From Cocleimonas sp. (GTDB taxonomy: Bacteria; Pseudomonadota; Gammaproteobacteria; Thiotrichales; Thiotrichaceae), in contig JAGLBQ010000214.1 of the NCBI GenBank assembly GCA_023146675.1, forward strand, positions 1 through 7,677: a DNA stretch of 7,677 nt, read 5' to 3'. The translations under genes and the position numbers were made by a program. Positions 1-5,448 of this stretch are shown here, one piece after another (within the stretch, counting starts at the first letter, position 1; each line of letters begins with the position of its first letter). The notes under the pieces are model-generated. The model was not told the DNA's origin. It saw only the letters and a list, made by a program, of their open reading frames with translations, and did not search any database.

Positions 1-1502
1 GCACGCTCAATATCATTCGAGGCGCCTGTGGTCACTTTCTCTTTACCAAAGATCAGCTCTTCCGCCAAGCGTCCGCCATAGAGTGAAGAAATCTGACTTT
101 CTAGATATTGTTTGCTATAACTAAAGCGGTCTTCTTCAGGCAGAAACATCGTAATACCAAGGGCACGACCACGTGGAATAATGGATACCTTATAAACAGG
201 ATCATGGTCTGGCACATTAAGTCCAACAATGGCATGCCCTGCTTCATGATAAGCGGTGTTCTTTTTCTCTTTTTCGCTCATCACCATGGACTTGCGCTCA
301 GCACCCATCATGATTTTATCTTTTGCTTTATCAAATTCTTCCATGCTCACTGTGCGCTTATCGCCACGAGCGGCAAATAAAGCGGCTTCATTCACAAGGT
401 TAGCAAGGTCAGCCCCTGAGAAACCTGGTGTGCCGCGTGCTAAAACAGCAGGCTGTACATCATCACCTAAAGGCACTTTGCGCATATGAACGATAAGAAT
501 TTTTTCACGACCACGAATATCAGGAAGTGGAACAACTACTTGACGATCAAAACGACCAGGACGAAGTAAGGCTGGATCAAGTACGTCAGGACGGTTAGTT
601 GCAGCAATCACAATGACGCCTTCTGTGCCTTCAAAACCATCCATTTCAACTAATAATTGGTTTAAGGTTTGCTCACGCTCATCATTACCACCACCAACAC
701 CCGCCCCGCGTTTACGACCAACGGCATCAATTTCATCAATAAAGATAATGCAAGGCGCATGTTTCTTTGCTTGTTCAAACATATCCCGCACACGTGATGC
801 GCCTACGCCAACAAACATTTCAACAAAGTCAGAACCAGAAATACTAAAGAAAGGAACTTTTGCTTCACCCGCTATTGCTTTAGCAAGCAATGTTTTACCT
901 GTACCGGGAGAGCCTGCCAGTAAAACGCCGCGAGGAATTTTACCACCGAGTTTTTGGAATTTACTCGGATCACTAAGGAATTCAACGAGTTCATACACTT
1001 CATCTTTCGCTTCTTCACACCCTGCAACATCAGCAAAAGTAACCTTGATCTGATCTTCAGACATCATCCGTGCTTTGCTCTTACCAAAGGACATCGGGCC
1101 GCCTTTACCACCACCGCCTTGCATTTGGCGCATAATGTAAATCCATAATCCAATAATTAATAAGAATGGAATTGTATTGATAAGAATATCCAATAAAATA
1201 GAACGCCCTTCAGGAGGCTCTACTTGAATAGTGACATTATTACTAACCAAATCATCAATCATTTTAGGATCATTGATGGGCGCATAGGTCTGGAATTTTT
1301 CACCTGATTGGGTGACGCCAGTGATGACTTGCCCGCGAATCATGACATTTTGGACGCCACTATCTTTAACTTTTCCTAGGAACTCGGAGTAAGACATGGC
1401 AGAAGAGCGCGCTGCTCCTTGGTCTTGAAATTTGCTAAAGACAGCAACAAGAACGAGGGCAATAACAACCCACATTAATATATTTTTATTTAATTCGCTC
1501 AA
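1..1502 (-). CDS. ftsH: FtsH, membrane-anchored AAA+ zinc metalloprotease (C-terminus cut by window edge)
   Basis: FtsH is a hexameric inner-membrane protease that pulls misfolded or unassembled membrane proteins and regulators into a zinc peptidase chamber using ATP. About 500 of the usual ~640 residues are present. Visible in order: a short N-terminus (MSELNKN), TM1 about residues 8-22, a periplasmic domain, TM2 about 106-123, Walker A GSPGTGKT at 197-204, pore motif MFVGVG, Walker B IIFIDE at 252-257, second region of homology RPGRFDR at 314-320 with both arginine fingers, and HEAGH at 419-423. The third zinc ligand is probably Asp497 in SNDIER, just inside the edge. All motifs sit at a constant +5 offset from E. 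coli. The chosen start is TTG at 1502-1500, because it gives the family N-terminus and has a Shine-Dalgarno sequence 8 nt upstream; the nearest in-frame ATG falls inside TM1. It lies 103 nt downstream of rlmE. Identity is very secure. Confidence 0.97.
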   Translation of the reverse strand, partial: MSELNKNILMWVVIALVLVAVFSKFQDQGAARSSAMSYSEFLGKVKDSGVQNVMIRGQVITGVTQSGEKFQTYAPINDPKMIDDLVSNNVTIQVEPPEGRSILLDILINTIPFLLIIGLWIYIMRQMQGGGGKGGPMSFGKSKARMMSEDQIKVTFADVAGCEEAKDEVYELVEFLSDPSKFQKLGGKIPRGVLLAGSPGTGKTLLAKAIAGEAKVPFFSISGSDFVEMFVGVGASRVRDMFEQAKKHAPCIIFIDEIDAVGRKRGAGVGGGNDEREQTLNQLLVEMDGFEGTEGVIVIAATNRPDVLDPALLRPGRFDRQVVVPLPDIRGREKILIVHMRKVPLGDDVQPAVLARGTPGFSGADLANLVNEAALFAARGDKRTVSMEEFDKAKDKIMMGAERKSMVMSEKEKKNTAYHEAGHAIVGLNVPDHDPVYKVSIIPRGRALGITMFLPEEDRFSYSKQYLESQISSLYGGRLAEELIFGKEKVTTGASNDIER

Positions 1503-1508
1503 TGAAAT

Positions 1509-1514
1509 TTCCTC
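1509..1514 (-). promoter_or_regulatory. Shine-Dalgarno of ftsH supporting a TTG start
   Basis: On the minus strand GAGGAA lies just upstream of the TTG at 1502, a normal ribosome-binding spacing. No ATG or GTG in the same frame is suitably spaced from it. The only other candidate in frame is an ATT at 1508, which overlaps the purine-rich stretch. This decides the non-ATG start. Confidence 0.75.
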
Positions 1515-1556
1515 AGTGAAAATGCGATCTGGTGATGTTTAAGGGAGTATCTTAGC

Positions 1557-1586
1557 ATGATAATGATTAGAATTTAAGTTGATCAA
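1557..1586 (-). promoter_or_regulatory. Possible ftsH promoter in the rlmE-ftsH gap
   Basis: On the minus strand TTGATC (1586-1581) is followed after 18 bp by TATCAT (1562-1557, five of six matches to the -10 consensus). A transcript from here would carry a leader of about 50 nt before the TTG start. ftsH could equally be transcribed from the rlmE promoter; the 103-nt gap leaves room for both. No sigma32-type sequence was recognised. Confidence 0.35.
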
Positions 1587-1605
1587 AGACAGACCGATAG
1601 GAAAT

Positions 1606-2241
1606 CTATGAGTGAAAGTTTTTTGCCACAACATAAACTTCCTTGCTGCGTGCACGTGATGCTTTGGGTTTTCTTATTTTAACTTGTCGAAAGCTACGCC
1701 GTACATTTCGTAAATATTCATCAGAGCCTTGACCTTGAAATAGTTTCACTACCAGTGATCCACCAGGCTTTAAAACCTCTCGTGCCAGCTCTAACGCTAA
1801 TTCACAGAGATAAATTGATCGTGGCAGGTCAATACTCTCTACTCCACTTATATTGGGCGCCATATCTGAAATTACAACATCTAATCTATTATTTTTGAGA
1901 CTGCCTTTTTCTAATACATCAAGAATCTCATCTAGGACACTTTGTTCAGTGAAATCGCCCTTAATAAATTCCACAAAAGGAAGCGGGTCAATATCCAGAA
2001 TATCACTCGCAATAACGCGACCATTTTTACCCACCAATTTAACTGCATATTGACTCCAGCCACCAGGTGCAGCGCCTAAATCAATCACATTCATATTGGG
2101 TTTTATAAGCTTTTCTTTTTGCTGAATTTCTTCTAACTTATAAACAGCGCGAGAACGATAGCCATCCTGTTGTGATTTTTTAACATATTCATCATCGAAA
2201 TGCTCTTGCAACCATGCGTTGCTACTTTTACTTTTTGCCAT
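1606..2241 (-). CDS. rlmE: RlmE (FtsJ/RrmJ), 23S rRNA U2552 2'-O-methyltransferase
   Basis: This SAM-dependent enzyme methylates the ribose of U2552 (E. coli numbering) in the A-loop of 23S rRNA on the nearly mature 50S particle. The protein is 211 residues (E. coli 209). The SAM-binding motif DLGAAPGGW is at residues 54-62. The K-D-K-E catalytic tetrad is complete: Lys35 (VYKLEEIQ), Asp126 (SDMAPN), Lys166 (VVKLFQG) and Glu201 (SKEVY), matching E. coli K38, D124, K164 and E199. The ATG at 2241 is chosen (MAKSKSSNAW); a TTG two codons upstream is possible but has no better ribosome-binding site. No Shine-Dalgarno is visible, and a perfect -10 box lies only 9 nt upstream. It is divergent from yhbY and directly upstream of ftsH, the conserved gammaproteobacterial arrangement. 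Confidence 0.97.
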   Translation of the reverse strand: MAKSKSSNAWLQEHFDDEYVKKSQQDGYRSRAVYKLEEIQQKEKLIKPNMNVIDLGAAPGGWSQYAVKLVGKNGRVIASDILDIDPLPFVEFIKGDFTEQSVLDEILDVLEKGSLKNNRLDVVISDMAPNISGVESIDLPRSIYLCELALELAREVLKPGGSLVVKLFQGQGSDEYLRNVRRSFRQVKIRKPKASRARSKEVYVVAKNFHS

Positions 2242-2250
2242 AATCAATGG

Positions 2251-2278
2251 ATTATAAAGGATGCGCCCGCCTCAGCAA
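2251..2278 (-). promoter_or_regulatory. rlmE promoter, possibly giving a near-leaderless mRNA
   Basis: On the minus strand TTGCTG (2278-2273), a 16-bp spacer and a perfect TATAAT (2256-2251). With the usual 6-7 nt from -10 to start site, transcription would begin about 2-3 nt before the rlmE ATG at 2241. This fits the absence of a Shine-Dalgarno. It is inferred from sequence only. Confidence 0.55.
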
Positions 2279-2282
2279 ACTG

Positions 2283-2288
2283 TATAAT
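2283..2288 (+). promoter_or_regulatory. -10 element of the yhbY promoter, possibly leaderless
   Basis: A perfect TATAAT lies 7 nt before the yhbY ATG at 2296, so the expected transcription start coincides with the A of the start codon. The -35 region (near 2260) is poor. A TG dinucleotide directly precedes the hexamer, but without the extra base of a true extended -10. No Shine-Dalgarno precedes the ATG. Confidence 0.45.
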
Positions 2289-2295
2289 CCCATTT

Positions 2296-2595
2296 ATGAA
2301 TATTTTATCAAAGTTACAAAAGAAGCAACTCAAAGGCATGGCACATTCATTAAAGCCAGTGGTGATTGTTGGTCAGCATGGCATGAAGGAAAGTATTGAT
2401 GATGAAATTGCTCTCGCAATTAAGTATCACCAACTAATTAAAGTGAAAGTAGGTGTGGGTGATCGTGATGCACGCGATGAACTTATCGCAAAAATTACAA
2501 CAACACACAATGCTATTCTAGTTCAGCGAATAGGTAATATAGCGGTGCTGTATCGCTTTAATCCGCAAAAGGGAAAACTTGATGGATTGAGCTAA
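2296..2595 (+). CDS. yhbY: YhbY, CRM-domain RNA-binding protein of 50S assembly
   Basis: A 99-residue single CRM (CRS1/YhbY) domain protein. In E. coli, YhbY associates with pre-50S particles and is thought to act near the peptidyl-transferase region. The sequence matches the family throughout: LKGMAHSLKPVVIVGQHG at residues 12-29 with the GxxG loop GQHG at 26-29, then HQLIKVKV and a C-terminal strand IAVLYRF. The ATG at 2296 gives the usual family N-terminus; the same frame extends upstream to 2200 only as antisense of rlmE. Divergence from rlmE, another late 50S factor, is typical of gammaproteobacteria. No Shine-Dalgarno is visible; see the promoter entry. Confidence 0.95.
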   Translation: MNILSKLQKKQLKGMAHSLKPVVIVGQHGMKESIDDEIALAIKYHQLIKVKVGVGDRDARDELIAKITTTHNAILVQRIGNIAVLYRFNPQKGKLDGLS

Positions 2596-2614
2596 AAACT
2601 TACGCTAAAATTTC

Positions 2615-2652
2615 TAGGTGATAAAATCCCTCAAAGCAACACCTATTTTTTT
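2615..2652 (+). terminator. Weak intrinsic terminator candidate after yhbY
   Basis: TAGGTG (2615-2620) can pair with CACCTA (2640-2645), followed by seven T. The stem is only 6 bp with a 19-nt loop, so it is weak. The right arm overlaps the last codons of the convergent DUF3144-type gene, which ends at 2643. Confidence 0.4.
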
Positions 2653-2951
2653 ATATACTTTTCATATTTTTTTTCTTTTTCTTTAAACGCAGACTCATAG
2701 CTGGTGAGATTTTCCTCAAGCATTTGTTTGAATTGGCTCGTAAAATGCTCAATTGCAGTGTCACGATTTGCTTTATATTGCTCTAAATCACCTGAACCTG
2801 TTGCAACGATAAACGAGCTAAACCGTGCGGCTCCATAGATAAAAGAAGATCCAACAAGATCAGCGTTATGTTCTTCCATATACTGATTGCCTACATCAAT
2901 ATAGGCATCAGCAATTTCTTTAAATGTTTTATTGTTATCAGCGTCGCTCAT
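2643..2951 (-). CDS. DUF3144-like small protein of unknown function
   Basis: A 102-residue soluble protein with no signal peptide or membrane segment. It resembles the proteobacterial DUF3144 family: an N-terminal helix with IADAYIDVGNQ, a central YGAARFSSFIVA at residues 39-50, then a long helix with FKQMLEENLTSYESAF at 74-89. The C-terminal tail is strongly lysine/glutamate rich (about 90-102). The family has no established function. Two adjacent ATGs are possible (2954 and 2951); AGGA lies about 7 nt before the second, so that one is chosen. It converges on yhbY with only 47 nt between stop codons. The family assignment is from memory of conserved residues. Confidence 0.75.
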   Translation of the reverse strand: MSDADNNKTFKEIADAYIDVGNQYMEEHNADLVGSSFIYGAARFSSFIVATGSGDLEQYKANRDTAIEHFTSQFKQMLEENLTSYESAFKEKEKKYEKYIKK

Positions 2952-3093
2952 CATGTATTCCTAAATTATTTAACGGTATGGAGAGAAACGCAGTCTATAG
3001 GTATAAACAAGCACTTTCAATATTGAGACACAATGAAACAGGAGTGAAAACTTTAGTTTTTCAAAAAAGGCAAAAATAAATCTATATTTGATT

Positions 3094-3122
3094 TTTACCG
3101 AAGATTTTGAAACAAAGATAAA
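3094..3122 (+). promoter_or_regulatory. Possible promoter of the gene starting at 3130
   Basis: TTTACC (3094-3099), a 17-bp spacer and GATAAA (3117-3122), each four of six to consensus. The hexamer ends 7 nt before the ATG at 3130, so the message would again be leaderless. In an AT-rich region this level of match is easily reached by chance. Confidence 0.3.
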
Positions 3123-3129
3123 AATAATT

Positions 3130-3477
3130 ATGAAAAAACGCACTTTTAGTATTGATTGCACTAACAATAAATTATGTCCAAAGCTGCATAAAGTACTCAC
3201 TCTTTTTATCAATAACGCCTTTCCTCCAAATGGTTCTGACTGTGCTCAAGCAACCCGAAGTTCTTTGCTGGAACTAAGTGAGAAAATTAAACGTGATACG
3301 AATAGTTGTGAAATTAGTGCACGCCAACGACCTTTGTTGAAAACTGCAATTATTTGGTATTTTGACGAGATTGAGGTGAGTAATAATCAACGGCAAGCAC
3401 TTTTGCTATTAATCGCTAAACAAAAAAAGACCAAGCTGCAGCTGAAAAAAGATACCACAGAATTAGCCAAGCAATGA
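3130..3477 (+). CDS. Unrecognised 115-residue basic protein, possible partner of the downstream RelE-family gene
   Basis: I do not recognise this protein. From the ATG at 3130 it is 115 residues, soluble, with four cysteines (10, 16, 38, 60) and no signal peptide or membrane segment. The second half looks helical: residues 62-80 (through LLKTAIIWYFDE) and 84-97, followed by a lysine-rich tail (98-115). A TTG at 3088 in the same frame would add 14 residues, but the MKKRTF start is more natural. No Shine-Dalgarno precedes it. It ends 31 nt before a RelE/HigB-type gene on the same strand, so an antitoxin role is conceivable; no helix-turn-helix, MazE or Phd-like signature could be seen. That it is a real gene is likely but unproven. 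Confidence 0.6.
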   Translation: MKKRTFSIDCTNNKLCPKLHKVLTLFINNAFPPNGSDCAQATRSSLLELSEKIKRDTNSCEISARQRPLLKTAIIWYFDEIEVSNNQRQALLLLIAKQKKTKLQLKKDTTELAKQ

Positions 3478-3508
3478 CTTAACATCTACGTTACTTAAGC
3501 ATGAGTTT

Positions 3509-3892
3509 ATGAATATATTTTTAGTCGAAAAAGACAACAAGACCCGCCCTTTATATTTATTTTTTGATGGTATATCAAAAAGTCTTAATCTTAAAATATA
3601 TAATAAATTTCAGTCTTATGTACAGTACGGTGATGTTTACTATGGCAAACAGCTTAAAAGTTTAAATTCAAAAATCTGGAAATATAAAGGCACTATTTAT
3701 AAGCTTAGAGTTGATCACCGTAATGAATCAGCAAGGGTGCTTTTTTCTAAATCCAAAGAGGGTGATGTGAAAATTATTCACGCCTTTTTAAAATCAACAA
3801 GAAAAACACCCGCTAAAGAAGCCCAGCAAGCCATTAAAATTTTTCAAATGCTAGAATCCTTTGAAATGGTTATATGGGATAAACCACAGTAG
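3509..3892 (+). CDS. RelE/HigB (phage Gp49-like) family toxin-like protein
   Basis: A 127-residue protein whose C-terminal half has the hallmark of the RelE/ParE superfamily, Gp49/HigB-like branch: a strand YKLRVD at 64-69, RVLF at 76-79, then IIHAFLKSTRKTP at 89-101 followed by a helix (AKEAQQAIKIF). In characterised members this fold is a ribosome-dependent mRNA endonuclease using basic residues on these strands; Lys65, Arg67, Arg76, Lys95, Arg98 and Lys99 are available here, but the catalytic set cannot be assigned by eye. The N-terminus is longer than usual. HigB-type toxins are normally followed by a helix-turn-helix antitoxin, but the 89 nt downstream are too short for one, so the only adjacent same-strand gene is the unknown one upstream. 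Start at 3509 has only a weak ribosome site. Family call good; toxicity is inferred. Confidence 0.72.
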   Translation: MNIFLVEKDNKTRPLYLFFDGISKSLNLKIYNKFQSYVQYGDVYYGKQLKSLNSKIWKYKGTIYKLRVDHRNESARVLFSKSKEGDVKIIHAFLKSTRKTPAKEAQQAIKIFQMLESFEMVIWDKPQ

Positions 3893-3904
3893 TTCCCGCT
3901 GTGG
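3884..3904 (+). other. Short hairpin at the end of the RelE-family gene
   Basis: CCACAG (3884-3889) and CTGTGG (3899-3904) form a perfect 6-bp stem with a 9-nt loop spanning the stop codon. No T-run follows on either strand, so it is not a classical intrinsic terminator. It could be a 3' stabilising hairpin or chance. Confidence 0.3.
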
Positions 3905-3981
3905 AATAACACCTCTTAAATACTAATAAAAACAAGACCTTAAAATAATATTAATTTCACTTATTTAAGATGAATCAGGTT

Positions 3982-4569
3982 TTACCCCAGTGCTCGATTA
4001 AGCTGTGCAAAGCTGTTTGCTCTTTGGCTTGGGGTAATCTCTTTACCTAGTTGATGTGCAACTTGTGTAATAGAAATAAGTCCACGCACACAATTACGCC
4101 CATCATTATGTTGTAGTACCAGAAGGTGGTGGCGACGAGACTCTTCTAACGCAGCAACAACATCGGCAACATTTGCTTTTTCGATCTCCTCTAGTGGTAT
4201 AGCTTCAAGCTTGCTGATGGGTGTCATCAAATCTTTTGCTTCAATATCCGTACGAGAACAGCCATTCTGAGTTGAAAATAGCATCGGTTTTTCACCCAGA
4301 ATATCATTGGATGTAATTAACCCTGTGAGTTGCCCTTGTACATTACTAACAAATAACAAACGTACACCACAAGCAATCATTTTCTCATTTACGGCTTCTA
4401 GAGAAGCACTGCCTAGTATTTTGAAGGGAGAAATGATGCGTAAATCTGTCATTACACTTAGTGCAGGGGAGTCTTCTGATATTCTTTTGCTCGGATCACG
4501 CTCAGGAGAGACAAGGTTAACGCCTGCGGGGACTTGTTCTGGTTTTAGGGGGTGATTTGCTTCGACCAT
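3982..4569 (-). CDS. Two-CBS-domain protein of unknown ligand
   Basis: A 195-residue soluble protein made almost entirely of a CBS pair (Bateman module), a fold that usually binds adenine nucleotides and senses energy state. CBS1 spans about residues 38-92 and ends with GLITSND (83-89), a good match to the nucleotide-binding G-h-h-T/S-x-x-D motif. CBS2 spans about 113-172, starting at DLMTP; its equivalent motif reads GLISITQ (163-169), with Gln where the ribose-contacting Asp is expected, so this site may be altered. No catalytic or channel domain is fused, so it probably acts on a partner protein. The ATG at 4569 has AAAGG about 10 nt upstream. It is transcribed divergently from the rpsF operon. 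Specific role unknown. Confidence 0.85.
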   Translation of the reverse strand: MVEANHPLKPEQVPAGVNLVSPERDPSKRISEDSPALSVMTDLRIISPFKILGSASLEAVNEKMIACGVRLLFVSNVQGQLTGLITSNDILGEKPMLFSTQNGCSRTDIEAKDLMTPISKLEAIPLEEIEKANVADVVAALEESRRHHLLVLQHNDGRNCVRGLISITQVAHQLGKEITPSQRANSFAQLNRALG

Positions 4570-4612
4570 AATTATTTACCTTTTGTTTTAGTGTTTTGTG
4601 CCCTTTTGGATG

Positions 4613-4651
4613 AGAGATCTCTTTTTATAAGATGTTTTGCTTAATGTCCAA
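4613..4651 (-). promoter_or_regulatory. Promoter of the CBS gene with a palindrome at the start site
   Basis: On the minus strand TTGGAC (4651-4646), a 16-bp spacer and TATAAA (4629-4624). A 10-bp perfect palindrome AGAGATCTCT (4613-4622) covers the expected transcription start near 4617 and could be an operator. A leader of about 45 nt would precede the ATG. Confidence 0.45.
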
Positions 4652-4702
4652 TCAAAAAATAAAAAAGTTAATAAATTAACATTCTCCCTGAAAAATATAG
4701 CA

Positions 4703-4731
4703 TTGACATTAACCCTATGCTAGTGGATAAT
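4703..4731 (+). promoter_or_regulatory. Strong sigma70 promoter of the rpsF-rpsR-rplI operon
   Basis: A perfect TTGACA (4703-4708), an optimal 17-bp spacer and GATAAT (4726-4731, five of six). The bases right after the -10 (4732-4738, CGCGCGC) form a GC-rich discriminator of the kind that makes ribosomal promoters sensitive to ppGpp/DksA in related bacteria. Transcription probably starts near 4738. Stringent control is inferred. Confidence 0.85.
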
Positions 4732-4737
4732 CGCGCG

Positions 4738-4829
4738 CCTTGTGGGTATTGGTAAATTTTATTATTATCATACCCCTCCTTGCTCTGTTGCCATAAACCG
4801 AGCTGCCTTAATCCAAAAGGAGAGTTAAA
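4738..4829 (+). promoter_or_regulatory. rpsF leader, candidate S6:S18 autoregulatory RNA
   Basis: About 92 nt of untranslated leader precede rpsF. Two hairpins are visible: GGGTAT (4744-4749) with ATACCC (4770-4775), and GCTC (4782-4785) with GAGC (4800-4803), the latter preceded on its 3' side by an AACCGAGC element. In many bacteria the rpsF leader carries a structure with a conserved CCG that mimics the 16S rRNA site and binds the S6:S18 complex to repress the operon. The ACCGAGC here is compatible with it, but I matched it by eye, not with a covariance model. Confidence 0.5.
4817..4822 (+). promoter_or_regulatory. Strong Shine-Dalgarno fixing the TTG start of rpsF
   Basis: AAGGAG ends 7 nt before the TTG at 4830, and there is no ATG or GTG at that distance. 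The next residues RHYEIV match the S6 N-terminus, so the TTG is the initiator. Confidence 0.85.
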
Positions 4830-5189
4830 TTGAGACATTACGAAATTGTTGTTTTGATCCATCCTGACCAAAGCGACCAAGTTCCTGCAATGATCGAGCG
4901 CTACAAGAAAGTAGTAAGCGATAGTGAAGGAAATATGCATAGACTAGAAGACTGGGGACGTCGTCCTTTGGCTTACCCTATCGACAAGCTAAACAAAGCC
5001 CATTATCTGTTAATGAATATTGAATGTAATAATGATGCATTGAGTGAATTAGAGCGTTTATTCCGCTTTAATGATGCTGTTTTGCGTAATTTGACCATGC
5101 GTATTGATGAAGTCGCGACTGACGCTTCTTTGTTGAGCAAAGAAAAGCAAGAGCAACGTCCTAACCGTAACCAACGTAATAGACGCTAG
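4830..5189 (+). CDS. rpsF: Ribosomal protein S6
   Basis: S6 forms a heterodimer with S18 and binds the central domain of 16S rRNA at the 30S platform. The 119-residue protein begins MRHYEIVVLIHPDQSDQ, nearly identical to the E. coli start, and has the family motif RLEDWGRRPLAYPI at 38-51 and FRFNDAVLRNLTM at 78-90. The tail after about residue 100 is rich in Arg, Asn and Gln (…NQRNRR), unlike the acidic glutamate-bearing tail of E. coli S6, so RimK-type glutamylation would not be expected in the same form. The start codon is TTG with a strong ribosome site. It is the first gene of the operon, 23 nt before rpsR, with no priB between them. Confidence 0.98.
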   Translation: MRHYEIVVLIHPDQSDQVPAMIERYKKVVSDSEGNMHRLEDWGRRPLAYPIDKLNKAHYLLMNIECNNDALSELERLFRFNDAVLRNLTMRIDEVATDASLLSKEKQEQRPNRNQRNRR

Positions 5190-5212
5190 TCGATCATTAA
5201 AGGAGTCACACT

Positions 5213-5440
5213 ATGTCACGCAACTTTCGTCGCCAAAAGTTTTGCCGCTTCACAGCAGAAGGCGTAAAACAAATAGACTATAAAGACCTTGATACATTAA
5301 AAGCCTATATCACAGAAACAGGCAAAATCGTACCAAGCCGTGTTACAGGAACTAAAGCAAAATACCAGCGTCAGCTAGCAACTGCTATCAAACGCGCTCG
5401 CTTTTTAGCACTACTTCCTTACACAGATCAGCATAAGTAG
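5213..5440 (+). CDS. rpsR: Ribosomal protein S18
   Basis: A 75-residue, very basic protein that pairs with S6 on the 30S platform. The sequence is collinear with E. coli S18 over its whole length: NFRRQKFCRFTAEG at the start, the core YITETGKIVPSRVTGT at 32-47, and AIKRARFLALLPYT near the end. An AAAGGAG lies about 8 nt before the ATG. It is co-transcribed with rpsF, ensuring balanced S6:S18 production, and followed after 8 nt by the membrane protein gene. Confidence 0.98.
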   Translation: MSRNFRRQKFCRFTAEGVKQIDYKDLDTLKAYITETGKIVPSRVTGTKAKYQRQLATAIKRARFLALLPYTDQHK

Positions 5441-5448
5441 AATTCATT

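Larger units (their letters stand above)
2249..2290. repeat. Inverted repeat holding the two divergent -10 boxes
   Basis: GGATTATA at 2249-2256 and its exact reverse complement TATAATCC at 2283-2290 are separated by 26 bp. Each arm contains the -10 hexamer of one of the two divergent genes, rlmE and yhbY. The arms may reflect paired promoters rather than a protein-binding site. Confidence 0.8.

Noticed and set aside
108..1148. Several plus-strand open frames (108-380, 256-489, 613-1053, 954-1148)
   Set aside because: All lie antisense to ftsH, whose coding frame and motifs are unambiguous; they are shadows.
1557..1575. GATAATGAT followed by TAG, resembling a Fur box upstream of ftsH
   Set aside because: Only one half matches the 19-bp Fur consensus (about 13 of 19 in total); the second half is not preserved, so the support is too weak.
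2970..3212. 80-codon minus-strand frame with hydrophobic, Phe-rich content
   Set aside because: Overlaps the start of the plus-strand gene at 3130 and a promoter region; Phe/Leu richness reflects antisense of A-rich sequence; no ribosome site.
3900..3908. TGTGGAATA, an eight-of-nine DnaA box on the reverse strand
   Set aside because: Isolated near match inside a hairpin at the end of the toxin-like gene; no perfect box nearby. It shows that eight-of-nine matches occur by chance here.
4668..4940. 90-codon minus-strand frame over the rpsF promoter and leader
   Set aside because: Covers a near-consensus promoter, the leader hairpins and the start of rpsF; no family resemblance.
5190..5212. Possible priB between rpsF and rpsR, as in E. 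coli
   Set aside because: Only 23 nt separate the two genes, so no priB is present.
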